Under the pieces are notes generated by a model, which ran no database searches, was not told the origin of the DNA, and saw nothing but the letters and a program-made list of their open reading frames with translations. Below, in pieces: positions 23,601 to 35,631 of a stretch of DNA of 64,000 bases. Made by a program: the position numbers and the translations under genes. The DNA comes from Diploscapter coronatus (lineage: Eukaryota; Nematoda; Chromadorea; Rhabditida; Rhabditidae). Position 1 is the stretch's first letter, and each line of letters begins with the position of its first letter. The stretch spans positions 53,095,201 to 53,159,200 of the forward strand of contig OZ038422.1 in NCBI GenBank assembly GCA_964036155.1, in the 5' to 3' direction.

Positions 23601-24211
23601 AATCACATATCTTGACTTCGTTCAGTAAGTCCACCCCCTGGCTGACATATTTGTTCAATTCTTCTATCGAAAGACATAGTAGGGGTGTGTTGTAGAGTTG
23701 CAAAGTCGTATGTCCGTAAAAATTCTCTAATGATGATAGTCCTAGTCGCTCAAGATTTATCGCATCGTAGATGAATATTGATACGCTCCAATAACCTATA
23801 ACCAGTAAACGAACTTATTTCTAATTTCTTCCATACTCTCAGCAATAATTGTTTTCATGTTTCGAAGGAACGATAAATCCTTCCCCTCATATCCCATTAT
23901 CAATAAGCTACCATAGATTATCTCAACTGATGACAGCTTCTGTTCCGCCTGGAAATTAGAAATAAATGACAGTTTTGGAAGGTAATAATTTCTCACTAGT
24001 TCTGCATTCCATCTCGTAATTCTAACGTCTCCTTCCAACTCTGTGCAATTGTATGGGAAATGCTTATAGGATATTGTTTCTGTCACGATGCATCCTTATA
24101 TTTGTCATGAACGATAATTTGATAAAAATGCTTACTTTTTGAATCTAGTAGTGAAAAATTTTCCAACAATAATAAGGAAACTAGGATCGCATTACGCATG
24201 TTAGCTGTCAT
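20651..24211 (-). CDS. Receptor B: L-domain ectodomain + 7TM (subtype 2)
   Basis: Fourteen exons give 606 residues: 24136-24211, 23997-24094, 23837-23948, 23595-23795, 23520-23549, 23197-23270, 23046-23157, 22770-22988, 22296-22489, 22098-22252, 21882-22056, 21680-21835, 21331-21441, 20651-20758. Signal peptide, then an L-domain start (N-C-T-E-L-E-G-D-V-R-I), F-L-R-N repeats, a second L domain (G-G-A-I-N-I), a closing A-D-C, and seven hydrophobic segments from about residue 322. Helix 3 ends in S-R-Y-R. Exon structure matches D (27514-30053) except that one D exon is split here by an inverted-repeat element whose end supplies the acceptor. The last intron also holds a repeat fragment. Because both insertions can be spliced out in frame the gene may still be active; without RNA data a decaying copy cannot be excluded. 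Confidence 0.78.
20985..21240 (+). repeat. Diverged fragment of the fold-back repeat family
   Basis: Lies in the last intron of receptor B (20759-21330). Its core TTGTTCAGTTTTTCACGCTGATTCTCAT and the following stretch up to a CGACCTCGG(A/G)AAAAAAT box match the left arm of the large fold-back element at about 56856-56970 and, inverted, its right arm near 58255-58385. Only one arm is present here. Boundaries are approximate. Confidence 0.8.
23263..23498. mobile_element. Inverted-repeat MITE inside receptor B
   Basis: About 236 bases. The left end GACGAGTTCTACGAGAAAG and the inverted right end GACGAACTCTACGAGAAAG differ at two positions, and the similarity continues inward through GGTACATA to ACTTTTCG, so the whole element can fold into an imperfect hairpin. 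No transposase. No clear target-site duplication is visible. The paralogous exon in D (29240-29364) is uninterrupted, so the insertion came after the B/D duplication. The minus-strand end reads TTTCTCGTAG and serves as the splice acceptor in my model. Confidence 0.85.
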
Positions 24212-24436
24212 GAATATTTTAGCAAAATCAGCTAGTCCCCGTTTAAGATTTTCTTATTTTGTTAGTTTATGCGGTGCTTTTGATCAATATTTTCTACTTA
24301 CAAGATATCACATTTTCACCTGCGTTTGAAACCATTTTGCAAATTTAGAAATCCTATTAAAATATACTTTCATGCATCAATATTATAAATTGAAAGAAAA
24401 TATCATGTGAGGGGGCTAAAATATTTATTTTTGAAC

Positions 24437-27303
24437 TCAATTAGACACAATTTTGGAATCCCTAAGAGTTATGACAGAGTTATTTCTCTTCTTCGTGAAT
24501 CCTTTGAAGGAGAAATGCAGTAGAAGTGAACAAAGTGTGTAATTCCAACGATTCGCGGTATGACTTGCCTGAAAATTCATTTTTCGTCAACCTAAGACTA
24601 ACTTTTGACCTACAATAATAATAAATGACTTGATAAAGTCAGCGGAATTTCTTATGAAATTGAGTTTTAAAGATATCGCATCGATATATTCGGGCAGTTT
24701 GAATGAAATCAATAAGCATGTCAAATTGACCAAAGACTAAATTATTTTGGGTTATAAAATCAATAAAATTTTTATCCTATCATTGGAACACCTGTAAAGT
24801 TAGTAAATTGATCATTTTCCTCTGTTGTTTTCTGGTGGATGAAATTGAGCTTTCGAATAAGTGAAAATAAACTTTGAAGGATATTACAGAAAATAGGCAT
24901 ACGAATACCGAAATCATCCCAATCGAAAAATTATTAGCATCATTCTAAAGAAGATAACTATCTTTTGAAATTTGCTTATTAGTTCTCACGGCTGATCCTG
25001 TTAGAATAATGCATAAATTTGAAACTAAACTTGTTAGCATCAAAACTATAACCGAAATCGTAATATTTTTCAACACACCATCGCTAAATTTAAATCTCAC
25101 TCTTATATTAATACGAAAATAACCTTACCTCATCATGCAAAATGATCTTCTCACTGTAATAATAGTTTCAATTATGAAGAACAGACTACATAGCAAGTGC
25201 GAAACATAAACGCTATTGCCAACGTTTTCAATTTTTTCTAGTCTTTTGTAGGTTTTTTGATGGTTATAATACTGAATGAAACGCATTGATTAGTTATTCT
25301 TTTTAGAAATATCTTACCTTTGGAAATACTCCATTCATTACGACTATTAACAACCCGCATATTGCTTCGGGAGCCACGAATTTCAACAGATTATTGTATC
25401 TGATATTATTGTTTTTAAAGATTTTGTACAAGAATATCGCAAATGATATAACACCAATAGTTGTGCAAATAAGAATTTCGATCATTTGTAGAGTCAGTGA
25501 AATTGGTGATTTGTAAAAATCTGAAGTTTCGTAATCATGTTTACTCCGAAAAATAGTCCTACAGCAATTATTCGCATTTCTGGACAATTTAACTGGGTGA
25601 TTATGAAAGTTGAATATTCCACAGATGTTCGATAAATCCAAGTTAGGGTTATCTACCGCATAGAGAAATATCATTTCCTCATCACTTCCTTCAATCATAA
25701 TATGGTGCTTATATACTTGCACGACGATGGATTCGTTCATAAGAATTGCTTGTAAATTTGGATTATTCGCGACTTGAAACATAATGAATGAGACTGTTGA
25801 AAACATAGCAGCGATTCGTGGTTGAAATATTTTAAGTGAGGATAGGTCCAGAATTTTGAGATCTCTAAAAGAATTCTAATAGTCTAATTCAATTTGTAAG
25901 CGATTTGGATTCTTTGGCTATTTCAATGCCCAGAAATTTGAAGTTTTATATTCTAATCAACGAAAAAGTTCGCTTCTTCATTGCTATTTCGTCTATGTAA
26001 AATTTCAAATCGCAAAGAATCCAAGTTGCCTATTTTATAGTCAACAGACTTTGTATCGGATACAACTATTCTTCCATAGATTTCTTTCAATTTGGATGAT
26101 TTTTGTTGCGTTATGAATTTCTCGGTATCAGGACTGATAAGCAAGCTCTCTGTTAGTATTTGGCAATCGTCCCGACTTAGAAACTCTTCGAATGTACAGA
26201 TAGTGCCTTGAATTAAAAAATTGCGAAATATTAACATATTTCACTTACGATTCCTCTTATCGCATATGAATGCACCATCATTAATATAACTCTTTTTGTA
26301 TAAAGAATTATATTCTTTTTGAGTTAAGCAGAGTTTCGGATTATCACTGAAATACATGAAGTCGATGTCATCCAAATTTGACATTCCGAATCTAGTCAAA
26401 CCATGGTTAGACCCAATGTAAATATCCCATCCGTCTAAATGATAATTTTCGATAGTAATTTATTCGCTATTATTTGTCAGAAGAAAAAAAATGAAATTAT
26501 CGAATGTTTGCATAAACCATGATAATAGAAAATTTTACAAGTGATAAAATTATAAAGATTCATGTTTATGCACTGCATGACTATCGTGTCTATTTTAATA
26601 TAAGCGTAACCTATCTCTCGATAATTATCTGTATATTCCATGATAGGTGTATTGAGAATTTTTAAAATCAACTACAAAATTCGAGGTCATATATATGTTC
26701 GAGCTTCATAAATTGGAGATTAGAATCTCCAAAATCGTCAATTTCATAACGAGAAAAAATAGGGTTGTATTCTATTAGAAGAAATACGTTGTTTAGATAC
26801 TTACAGCCTCGAACCATTCTATATCCAAATACGTTCTTCAAGTTTCGAAAGAAACTAAAATTCGACACTGATAGATTTGTTAACGACAATCCTCCTTCAA
26901 TTTCGATAACTTTAGAGAATTTCTTCTCGAGATTCTAAATTTTACTACTAAATCAAACATATAGGTTTTGTAAACATCAGAAAAATATTTTCATTGGAAA
27001 TTTTGTTCTAATCTACTAGTACATTACTTTATATAGTTCATCTTGGACTACCAAATAACCCGTGCTGATAAAATGACACCCATTGGGTAAGGCTAATGAA
27101 CTCAAAACTGCATCTTTTTCAGTTTTGCAATATTTCTCTTCTTTCTTTGTCTAAAATTAGTCATTTTAGATTTACAAAAAATTAAAAATTCTGCATACAT
27201 TGACTTGAACCTCGGAAGAATTATTGATAGTCCTTCGCTCCTTGAAACCGTGAATGTTGAAGATGCTGTTTATCAAGTTAATCAATAAGAATAATTTATT
27301 CAT
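24437..27303 (-). CDS. Receptor C: L-domain ectodomain + 7TM (subtype 1)
   Basis: Eleven exons in phase, 630 residues: 27199-27303, 27028-27150, 26805-26934, 26249-26434, 26050-26206, 25318-25864, 25129-25271, 24990-25083, 24792-24944, 24614-24736, 24437-24568. Same order as receptor A: signal peptide, L-domain modules with F-F-R-N and D-N-P-K-L-C-L repeats, I-C-T-F-E-E-F, a C-C pair, then seven hydrophobic segments. The 547-base exon 25318-25864 encodes, without interruption, the end of the L-domain ectodomain plus helices 1 and 2, which is direct evidence that ectodomain and 7TM region belong to one protein. Helix 3 ends in V-R-R-S; helix 6 is preceded by Q-R-K-M-I-N-L-L. The donor after 26050 (GTCTGT) is weak. 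An in-frame 24-base block (25518-25541) bearing GT and AG ends replaces an intron of A. Confidence 0.85.
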
Positions 27304-27513
27304 CAATTAGAGCACGTCGTACAACAAGCGTAGCGATACTTTGCAAAGCATATCAAATTAAAATTTTGAACACTACTTTAGGAGAAAAAAAAGAAATGTA
27401 ACTAGAAAATATGAACTTAAAAAAACTGGGGAATGTTGTTGAAGTTAGATTACAATTTGCAATTGCATCTGTCATTTTTGTCAGCACGAGAATTTTCGAA
27501 GTTTCTTATTTTT

Positions 27514-30053
27514 TCATATCGATAATTTTGCAATGCATCTAATCAGCCGGATTTCGATAATAATAGAAATCGTGTGATGGAACGTTTGGTACGAAGACAT
27601 TAACTGAAATTTCGCAATATACAGCACCTAGAACAAATATTTCATATCGTGATATTTTGAGAGAACGTGGTTCAACTTTTTTAGTTGAAGTCACTTTACA
27701 ATAGTTTATTCATATGCATATTTATTATTTAGCTTTTTCAATAAATGGCTCTTTTATAAACTTACAAAGTTAAATTCGGTGAGAATTCGAAGCCAATAAT
27801 AGCCAGGCAAAATAAGAATCAAGATCGAATAAATTCCGTTGCCACTGATAAAACCGACGCTGAGATCCTTTCCTGCCTAAAAATTGTCATAATTATCTGA
27901 TCAAAATGATGGCACTCTTATACTTTGAGTGTGCACAGATATGATGATTTCATTATAGATGTTCTCTGAATATCGTTCATCTTATTGTTCGTCCTTATCA
28001 AAGTGTCAATTGCAATGTGAGATGAGCAAGCGACGAAGAATTGCACTGTTGAGATCGCAATACAAACAGTTGAATATTCCTACAAGTATTTGAAATGCTC
28101 CACCAAAATATTACATCAAATTTTTACATTTAAAGAAAATGTGATACGACGCAGATCTATATAATCACCAATGTCTTCCAATACATAAGTTGTTGCAAAT
28201 TGAAAAGCTAGAAATATCGACAATCCGATAAAGAGCATGTCCAAACATATCCTATATAATATTTTGTTTTTTACTAAATGCATCGTATTTCTAAAATATG
28301 GGAAAATCTGATTAAATCTAAGTCTATTTTATCACACTTCTTATGAGATGCATATCTCACAATAAAATATCCTGAAGATATTAAAAACTGGATGATAACA
28401 ATTGATTGGATAATGTGCTGGGAAAATTCATCGTCGTTTAATTTCAAACCAAAGAATGGTTTTTCATAAACACTAAATTTCTCGTCAATGATCTAAGATG
28501 TTAAACATTTTTTTAAAAAATTGATTAAATTTTACTGTGAATGATATTGTTGCACGTCCAATACACAGCGTAATGTCCAAGAGGAACATTTCGAAAAGGA
28601 ATTCATATCTGAGCCATTTGATATTCGAACACATCAGAAAAATCAAATAAAAGCAAAGTAAATATGACACCAAGATATTAAAGTAGACGAAAGAATATTG
28701 GAAATATTGTCGAAATTTCAATGGAAATCCCTCTAAACGTTAAATTTGAGATTTTTTTCAATTTTAATCGTTTCGCAAACCGCAATCCGATCCAGTTCCT
28801 TCTTCATTGATGTGTCCATAATTCTCTGCAATCACATTACAAAACGAGGATTCCATTTGCAATTTCGGATTATAGCCAAAGTCTATAAATAGTTGAGCTC
28901 TATCGTGTATGTCGTGAATTAGCTTTATATTCGGAATTGATAATGAACGCAGTTTTGGATTTTTGTAAATATTGATTGAACCGGTAACTGAAAGTACTTA
29001 TTATCATGATTTTTTAAATAAATTTTATTTGATATATAATATTTTTAATTAAAATCATCATAAATAATTTTACATGAATATTTTCTTTGCGTGAATATAG
29101 TGTGCAGCTTAGGAAGCGAAAAATTCTGGATATCGGTTTCCTCAATATAAATCTGCCCAACTAGAATTTCAACATTTGACAAGAGCTGAATTTTAAATTA
29201 GTTTCCTCTTTCTTTCTTTCTTTCTAATGCTTGGGTTACCTTTTGAACCTTTTCATAGTTTTTGTCGTTTATTTCAATAGCCCCAATCATAACCTGGCAA
29301 TTCAGTGTGTCAGATGCGTCAGCACTTTTTTTCACTTCATACCAATCGCACTGTTTTTCCGAGTCTTTAAATGTTCATATCTTCTGAAAATAATACTGCA
29401 AGAATACCGTAATCGCATAGCCAGGCCTCGTTTAGCATATCGATCCCATAATTTGTATATTTGGCTAGTTCTTCGATCGTTAGGCAGAGCCTTGGGGTAG
29501 TGTACAGTTCAAAGGCCCACATTACATCGAAGTTTACCAATGAAGATAAACCAAGTCTCTCGAGATTAACGGCATCGAAAACGAATATCCCGATACTGTC
29601 TCCATCTAAACTTTAGAAAATAAGAAAAGCGAGTCAGGAAACTATCCCTCCTCACCATCAGAAACGATAGTCGTCAGATTGCGAAGAAACGACAGGTCTT
29701 TTCCATCATAGCCAAAAATCATAAGTGTTCCGTAAATTGCTTCGACTGAAGAGAATTTTCGTTCAGCCTTAATATTTTTATTCTTCGATGGCAAGATTAT
29801 GGAATAGACCAACCAATCTTGAATTCCGTTGTGTTATTTGTACATTTCCCTCTAGTTCTGTACAATCGTCCGGCAGATATTGCAATGCCATGTGCTCTGT
29901 CATAATGCATTCTAAAACTGCTCACTTCTTCTGGCGTTAGATCAAGAAGATCCACATACTTTTTCCATGTGATAGTGAAATGAGTTGGACTAGAGAAAAT
30001 ATAAACTGGATGAAAAGATGCATTTTAGGCATCATAATTAGATCATGAATCAT
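27514..30053 (-). CDS. Receptor D: L-domain ectodomain + 7TM (subtype 2)
   Basis: Thirteen exons in phase, 605 residues: 29960-30053, 29814-29911, 29656-29767, 29408-29605, 29240-29364, 29074-29185, 28781-28987, 28536-28732, 28338-28492, 28128-28290, 27924-28079, 27766-27876, 27514-27603. The N-terminal ATG could also be one of three further in-frame ATGs within ten codons; all leave a signal peptide. The ectodomain has D-C-T-E-L-E-G-N-V, F-L-R-N, N-C-Q-V-M-I-G and G-S-I-N-I-Y-K-N-P-K-L modules typical of receptor L domains, closing with S-D-C. Seven hydrophobic segments follow from about residue 322. B is the closest relative, with every shared exon boundary and phase conserved. Spacing to C is 210 bases, short enough for co-transcription, though this is only inference. 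Confidence 0.83.
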
Positions 30054-30332
30054 CCGTGGTCAATATTAGAAAAAAAACTTTAGTTTGATTTACTTCGCAA
30101 GTATTCTTGTTATTATTACCATGCTCTTGAATACTTCGAAAACAATTTTCAGCTGCGTTCATTTTAATTGTCGTTTTATTTCTTCGGAAATTCAAATCAC
30201 ATGAAGTTTGTGTTCTTGAAAACTTGCAGATAAAGTGAAAGTGATTTAATAAAATAATTTATTTTCGAGATGAGCACTTTTCACAACGCGCAAATAATGT
30301 ATTGAGAAACGTTTAAAAATAAATTTGATATA

Positions 30333-33300
30333 TTATTCCAGCGTTTCAAAATATTTTACAACTTCAGCATCAGAATATTTCGATGTGACTTCCGTATACA
30401 TTTTCAATTTCTTTTCAAACAGAGCTCTGAAGAAAGGTATGCTGAGACGCATTTTCTCCAGGTCCCAGAAGAGTTGATTCACCTAAAATTTTAAAATCTC
30501 TCATCTCAGTCTTTATAAATGGAGAATAAAAGTTTGGAACAATACATGATGTTTTAAATTATCAATTTCCGGAGTATTTATGAAGCAATTTAGATGAACT
30601 TTTCGGAATCACTTTTACTTGATGTTTTCTTTAAGCATATAAATTTAAGAAGCGTTATTTCGATAAAAACTAAGGTAAGGAGAATTTAAAAATCATGAAT
30701 TGTTAAAAATATTTGTGCGTCACTGTATACAAAAGAATACATAAGCACTTGCACTTTATCACACTACTATTTCAAACCAAAATAATTTCTTCTGAACTAA
30801 TCGCTTACTCGTGGATCTGCACTCTGGAACTTTTTCACCGTCTTTTCACAATCTTCAATATTCTTTTTCACGTTAGTCTTAGCCTTTTCCTAAAATGAAA
30901 TTGAATTATATTTTGGTTAAAACGAACATACCCAGATTTCTTCAGCTTCTTTGGGTGTCGACTTTTTGTACATTATCAGATCGCTTATACGGATAACAAT
31001 TGGTTTGGTTCCTAATAATTTCTCTTCCAGAGACATTCCATTTTTATTATCACATTCGATGTTCACTCTCTAAATATTCAGTTAGAAATTTTGCTTAATT
31101 TTATAATAATAGAAAAGATTTTAATTAAAAAAGCTACGCTACCTTGCTAATGAGAGACACAATTTTTGGAGAAAGGGAGATATGCCTTTTATGATAGTAG
31201 AGTGCATGAGCTAAAATTCGGATATAATCTCAAATAAGTTAAAATATCTTACAGAAAATTCCCATAATCCGTTTTCCGTATAGGGTAGCAAATCTCGTGT
31301 ACTAAAATCAAAATATTTTCTCCTGTATTTTCTTTCAACACATAATCATGTTCATTGACATTTCCTTATCACTCTTTCTCATTCTCTATAATGCTATCTT
31401 CGAAATTGCTTGAAAACTGCATAGTAAATGATTAATTGAAAAGTTAACTCGAATTTGTTGCGGCATCGCTACATTAAGGAATACTATTCAAAGTGAGAAT
31501 ATTTTCCTACCCTTTTCATGTTCTAAACCTTTTTTAGTTTCATGATAAATTCAAATCTTTGAAGAGAAGAAATTATATTGCCAGAATCATTTTCAGACTT
31601 ATACGATACTTTTATCAATTTTAAAAAGAATGATAAATTTCCATTAAACTAAAATATTTCGCTAAAATCTTGTATCTATCTGACTCCTCGATTTTATTTT
31701 TAAAGCATCCCGAGGTTCCCCTGCCTAATAATTTCTTTTTATTTTGGCTGAAAGTCTGACTATGTGTGATCAGGTTGAAGTGATTCAATGATTGGAAATA
31801 TGTACCTCTCTCCCGGTGAAGAGAGTGTCCCAAAAAAGAAGATCCTCATCCGAGTAAGCTTCGGCTGTTTGCTTTATCATTGCGGTGGCCGTTTCTAGAT
31901 CGGCTTCATAGAATTCATGTGAGAAGTGAACCTTCAGCATTATCCGACTAAGTTCCCTGACCTGAAAATATTCTGATTTAGTTAGGAAAATCAATTTATG
32001 AATAATAGAATATCTGGTTGACACAGTAAATTAGTTCTAAAAATATTTTTTTCTGAATAATTCTAATTTACGAGCAAAATCTAATGAAATTAATACTAAT
32101 CATACCCTTTCAGGAATTTCATTTTGAGCCAGTCTCTGCAATTTTCTGCTAGCAAAAATAATATCCTGTAGTTTATATTCTATGACATTTGCCTGAAAAG
32201 TATTACATTTTGACGAATTCAAAATTTGACTCAAATATCCTTTTCGGATATTGTTAATATTTTATATCAAAAGTTAAAAGATTTTCGAAACTAAAATCAA
32301 TATTCTTGTGCTAAGATTTGCAAAGTTCTTCGTACCCAACTAGAATTAATCTCCTTATCGGTAATGGACGAATTCAGGCTCTTTTGATCAGCAAAATAAA
32401 GTTCTTTTAGCATCTGAAGTTTCTCATCCTCCGATTTTCCTTCCATGTAGTTAATAGTGTATACCTGAATGCGAAAGAATGATACTGCCAATCTCTCGGC
32501 ATTGTGGAGTTTCCGCAAAAAATACGCATTGCGGATTGAATCGTTTGAAAATTTGAATTCAATAATAAATGCAAAATAACACAGCAACTCTACAGGCAGG
32601 CAGCGCTCTCTTATACACTTTATTAAAATGTCCTTCCTTTGGCTGCGTTGATATGGACTAATGATGCAAAGGGCCTTTGATAGAGTTTTATAGCTAATGA
32701 ATGAATTGAGAGTATAGAGGAACGAAACGGGACAAGTTCAATTTCAATTCGCACTTTTTAGGGAGACTCTACAGTGCCGAGCGATCGACAGCATAAGTTT
32801 TGACATCGTTTTACGCACTTTATTCCAATATTCTATTCTATTTGGAGCGACGTCGTCGTTTTCTCCATACCAAGCCTTTGCAATGTCTAAAAATAAAATG
32901 ATTAAATTTTTATTTCAGAATTAGAACACGTGCTAGTCTAGAGTAGATTTGGGAAAAAATCAAAAGCAGCGTTTGAATAATCCAAAAGTTGTAGATTCGG
33001 AGAAAAAGAAACTAACAGGGAACTGATTGAGGATAATTTCACATAAAAACTCACTTTCCAGCATAATGTCTCTGTAGATCAATTGGTTTGGCTGAAAGGT
33101 ATTATTTTAATTTTGAGATTTAATTTTTCTAACACGTCTTTGAAAATGTCTTCTGGTGCCGTCTATTTTTTTTTCTAATTTTCGACTTTGCATACTTACC
33201 TTCGTAGTTGCAGGATAGAGTTTCGCGGTAGTTGAAAATTGTGCATCATCAAAAGCTGTAGTGGTAGATAGTTCAGCTTCTGTTGTAGTTGGCATCGCTG

Positions 33301-34390
33301 TCGCTGTTGTTGTTGTCATCAACGGTCTTGTCGTCGTTCGGATGTTTTCAGATTCGGTCACGCTCGGAACTCTGGTTATAGGATCGATCGTTTCAGCTAG
33401 GATCACTGAGTTTGTTGTAGTAGGAACAGGACTATTAGGTGGTGGTGTCACTGCAGGGGTAGAAGCAAATACTGGGGGACTTTGTACCTGAATATTTTAA
33501 TGGAATTATAAATAGCTGTGAATACAACAAAATTGAATTGAAAATTTGCTTCAGAATATTTATCAACCCAATGATTTTTTTTTCTAGATTGATATTATCA
33601 TTTTCTCATGTTTAGTCCAAAATGTCAGTTAACTTTCATAACAACTCACATGGTTATTATTCGTCCATTGTGCGGGATTGTTCGAGTAAACCTCATTCCA
33701 TAATTGGGCCCATTTGGCAACCACGAATTCGTTATAGCCCCTGAGAATCGACTGGAATAGCTGGACGACGTAGTTTCTGCCCAGATAATAGGTGTCTTGC
33801 CGTAGATACAGTCCCTGGATTTCGGCATTCAATTGCTTTACCTAAAGTTTCCCTTTTTATTAATTCAAAAATAATCACATTGTTACATCATAGGATACGT
33901 CTGGTAGTAGGAATCTAGCGACGAACATGTCATTTTGTCGAATTAGATTCGTGTACCGTCTACCATATTCCTGCTGAATTATGCCCAATTCAAATTACAT
34001 TCATTTTTGAGCAAACCCAAATTTGCTGATCATCCTGCCATTTGCTATTAAAGTTTGTCCTCCTCACAAAGAGAATCAGCAAATTCTTGACGTCTTCTAG
34101 TCTCTGTTCGTTCGGTAACAGACTATTCTTCATGATGTAGTTTATCTAAACATGAAAATTTTCAAATAAAGAAATAATTTAAAAATACTTTTCGTATTAT
34201 CTCGACATCCTGATTCGAAAGCGAATATTGCTCAGGGAAATCAGACGCTATTTCTGAAATAGTTTCTCGAAAATCAGCCATTTTCTCAAATTGACTTACG
34301 ATTTGCAATTTGATATGGTTCAAATTCTTCGATGCAAAATACACCTATAAAATAATTTAGAAAGAACGCAATACAAATTTTCGTCTGCAT
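30333..34390 (-). CDS. LIYRD-family secreted helical-repeat protein P10
   Basis: First (leftmost) of ten tandem paralogues of a family I do not recognise. Signal peptide at 34300-34390, then a first helical repeat (about 33650-34260) ending in a long exon with YYLGRNYVVQLFQSI. A Thr/Ser/Pro-rich linker of about 100 residues (33190-33490, runs of TTTT) looks O-glycosylated. The family motif QLIYRD follows at about 33060-33092, then repeat 2 (about 31810-32890, closing with A-Y-S-D-E-D-L-L-F-W) and repeat 3 (30333-31310), which has the Cys pair I-E-C-D / E-D-C-E and ends K-Y-S-D-A-E-V-V-K-Y-F-E-T-L before TAA. About 680 residues, around 13 exons. No transmembrane segment or GPI-like tail is seen, so it is probably secreted. 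The repeat 3 opening (YTRDLLPY) is degenerate compared with YT..TPYGKR in siblings. Confidence 0.72.
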
Positions 34391-35097
34391 TTTGAAAATA
34401 CCCTGAAAGTCGAATTTTTGCAGGCTTATCAACGATGGGAATTTTATGGAGTAAAATTCGTCGAAGCGACGTTTTCTGAGTGAAAAATGCTGCGTTCGAA
34501 TAGCATGACTCTTTTGCGCTCCTTAAAAGGGATAAGATAATCGTTGATCAATTTGGTGATCAAATTCGTCTCTCAATTTGTTTCTTTTATTCAATCGTTC
34601 TTTCGAATTTCTAATAATGACGCGATTTTTGACAGTTGTTTGACAGGGTTACTCAGGACTTGCTATGGTGCAATGCAATGAAATTCTTGATAGTCATGTC
34701 TAGACACTATAATTACCTTCTGCAGAGACAAAATGAATGAACTGACACGAACTAAAACACGTTCATTTCTCCAACCATTCCATCGCATGGAAACATCGAG
34801 AATTCCTGACATCATCTTAATTTTTTCGGCTAACTACTCGGGAATCACCTGATTTTTTAAGATTCAGAGATTAAAGAATGGGTGAAGGGAAAGTTATTGA
34901 TTTGGTGGAAAAGAATTTTTCATGGTATAGGAAGTTATGCATTTTTTGAAATATAGATTTTTGGTAAACTTTGATATAGCAAGTTTCTTCGATTCGAATA
35001 AATTTATAGCAAAACTTTATTTATGAAAAGATAAAATAAATGACACATAAAGCTTATTGATAGATTATTTCAAAAATGTAGATCTATCTTCTATTTA
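34391..35097. other. Intergenic, no gene supported
   Basis: About 700 AT-rich bases upstream of P10. It should contain the P10 promoter. I see no RNA gene, repeat or exon in it. Confidence 0.5.
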
Positions 35098-35253
35098 CTA
35101 ATCTTTAATTAAAGTTTCCCAATATCGAGCGACTTCTTCTGCTGAATGTTTTGCTGTAGCTTCTGCAAACATCTGTATCTTATCTTTCAAAGTAGCTCGG
35201 TAGAATTTTTCGGAGAAACGAAGATCTTCAATGTCTTTGTATAAACCATACAT
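35098..35253 (-). pseudogene. Relic last exon of a LIYRD-family gene
   Basis: The frame encodes the terminal repeat-3 helix pattern (L-Y-K-D-I-E-D-L-R-F-S-E-K-F-Y, then A-K-H-S-A-E-E-V-A-R-Y-W-E-T-L and TAG), homologous to the last exon of P5, P6 and P10. The expected TTTTTATTCAG acceptor reads TTTTTATTCGG, so there is no AG at the boundary. No other repeat-2 or repeat-3 exon lies between here and P9, so this looks like the stump of a full-length ancestor of P9. Confidence 0.7.
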
Positions 35254-35377
35254 CCGAATAAAAAGTAATTGTTCAGGTTATAAAATAAAGTTGGCTTTTT
35301 CTCCAACTTTTCATAACTATTTAAGCCTATTTATGATAATATGAGTTTATTTTGACTAACAATAAGATTATTCTGTA

Positions 35378-35560
35378 GGTCGATGGCCGGAGCGGTATCC
35401 CGTTTGGGTCCGCTGCGAGTGGCTATTATTTGTAAAACTCATGTCTCACAGTCAGGGTTCGAACCTGACCCCTCACCTCTCCGGAGCGTGTTGCTTTGCC
35501 ACTACACACTATGTGAGCATGGTTGCCTAGCTGAGAGTCAGCTTACGTGCCCAACTACTC
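35378..35560 (+). mobile_element. tRNA-like SINE
   Basis: Contains TGGCCGGAGCGG (35384-35395), close to a tRNA A box, and GGTTCGAACC (35456-35465), a perfect B box flanked by CAG..CTGAC so that it forms a proper T-arm (stem TCAGG / CCTGA, loop GTTCGAA). Spacing of about 70 bases fits a class II (Ser/Leu-like) tRNA. The remaining cloverleaf is not convincing and unrelated sequence follows to about 35560, which favours a tRNA-derived SINE or tRNA pseudogene over a working tRNA. It sits in the collapsed region between P9 and its relic exon. Confidence 0.65.
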
Positions 35561-35631
35561 CATAATTACTTCCGAAACAATAACCAACCACTCAGGCGTT
35601 CAAATAAAAAGAAGTTTATTAATATCACACT

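Noticed and set aside
32640..32890. Premature stop in repeat 2 of P10
   Set aside because: The stop lies beyond a donor (GTGCGT after N-K) that splices in frame to the next repeat-2 exon ending at about 32330.
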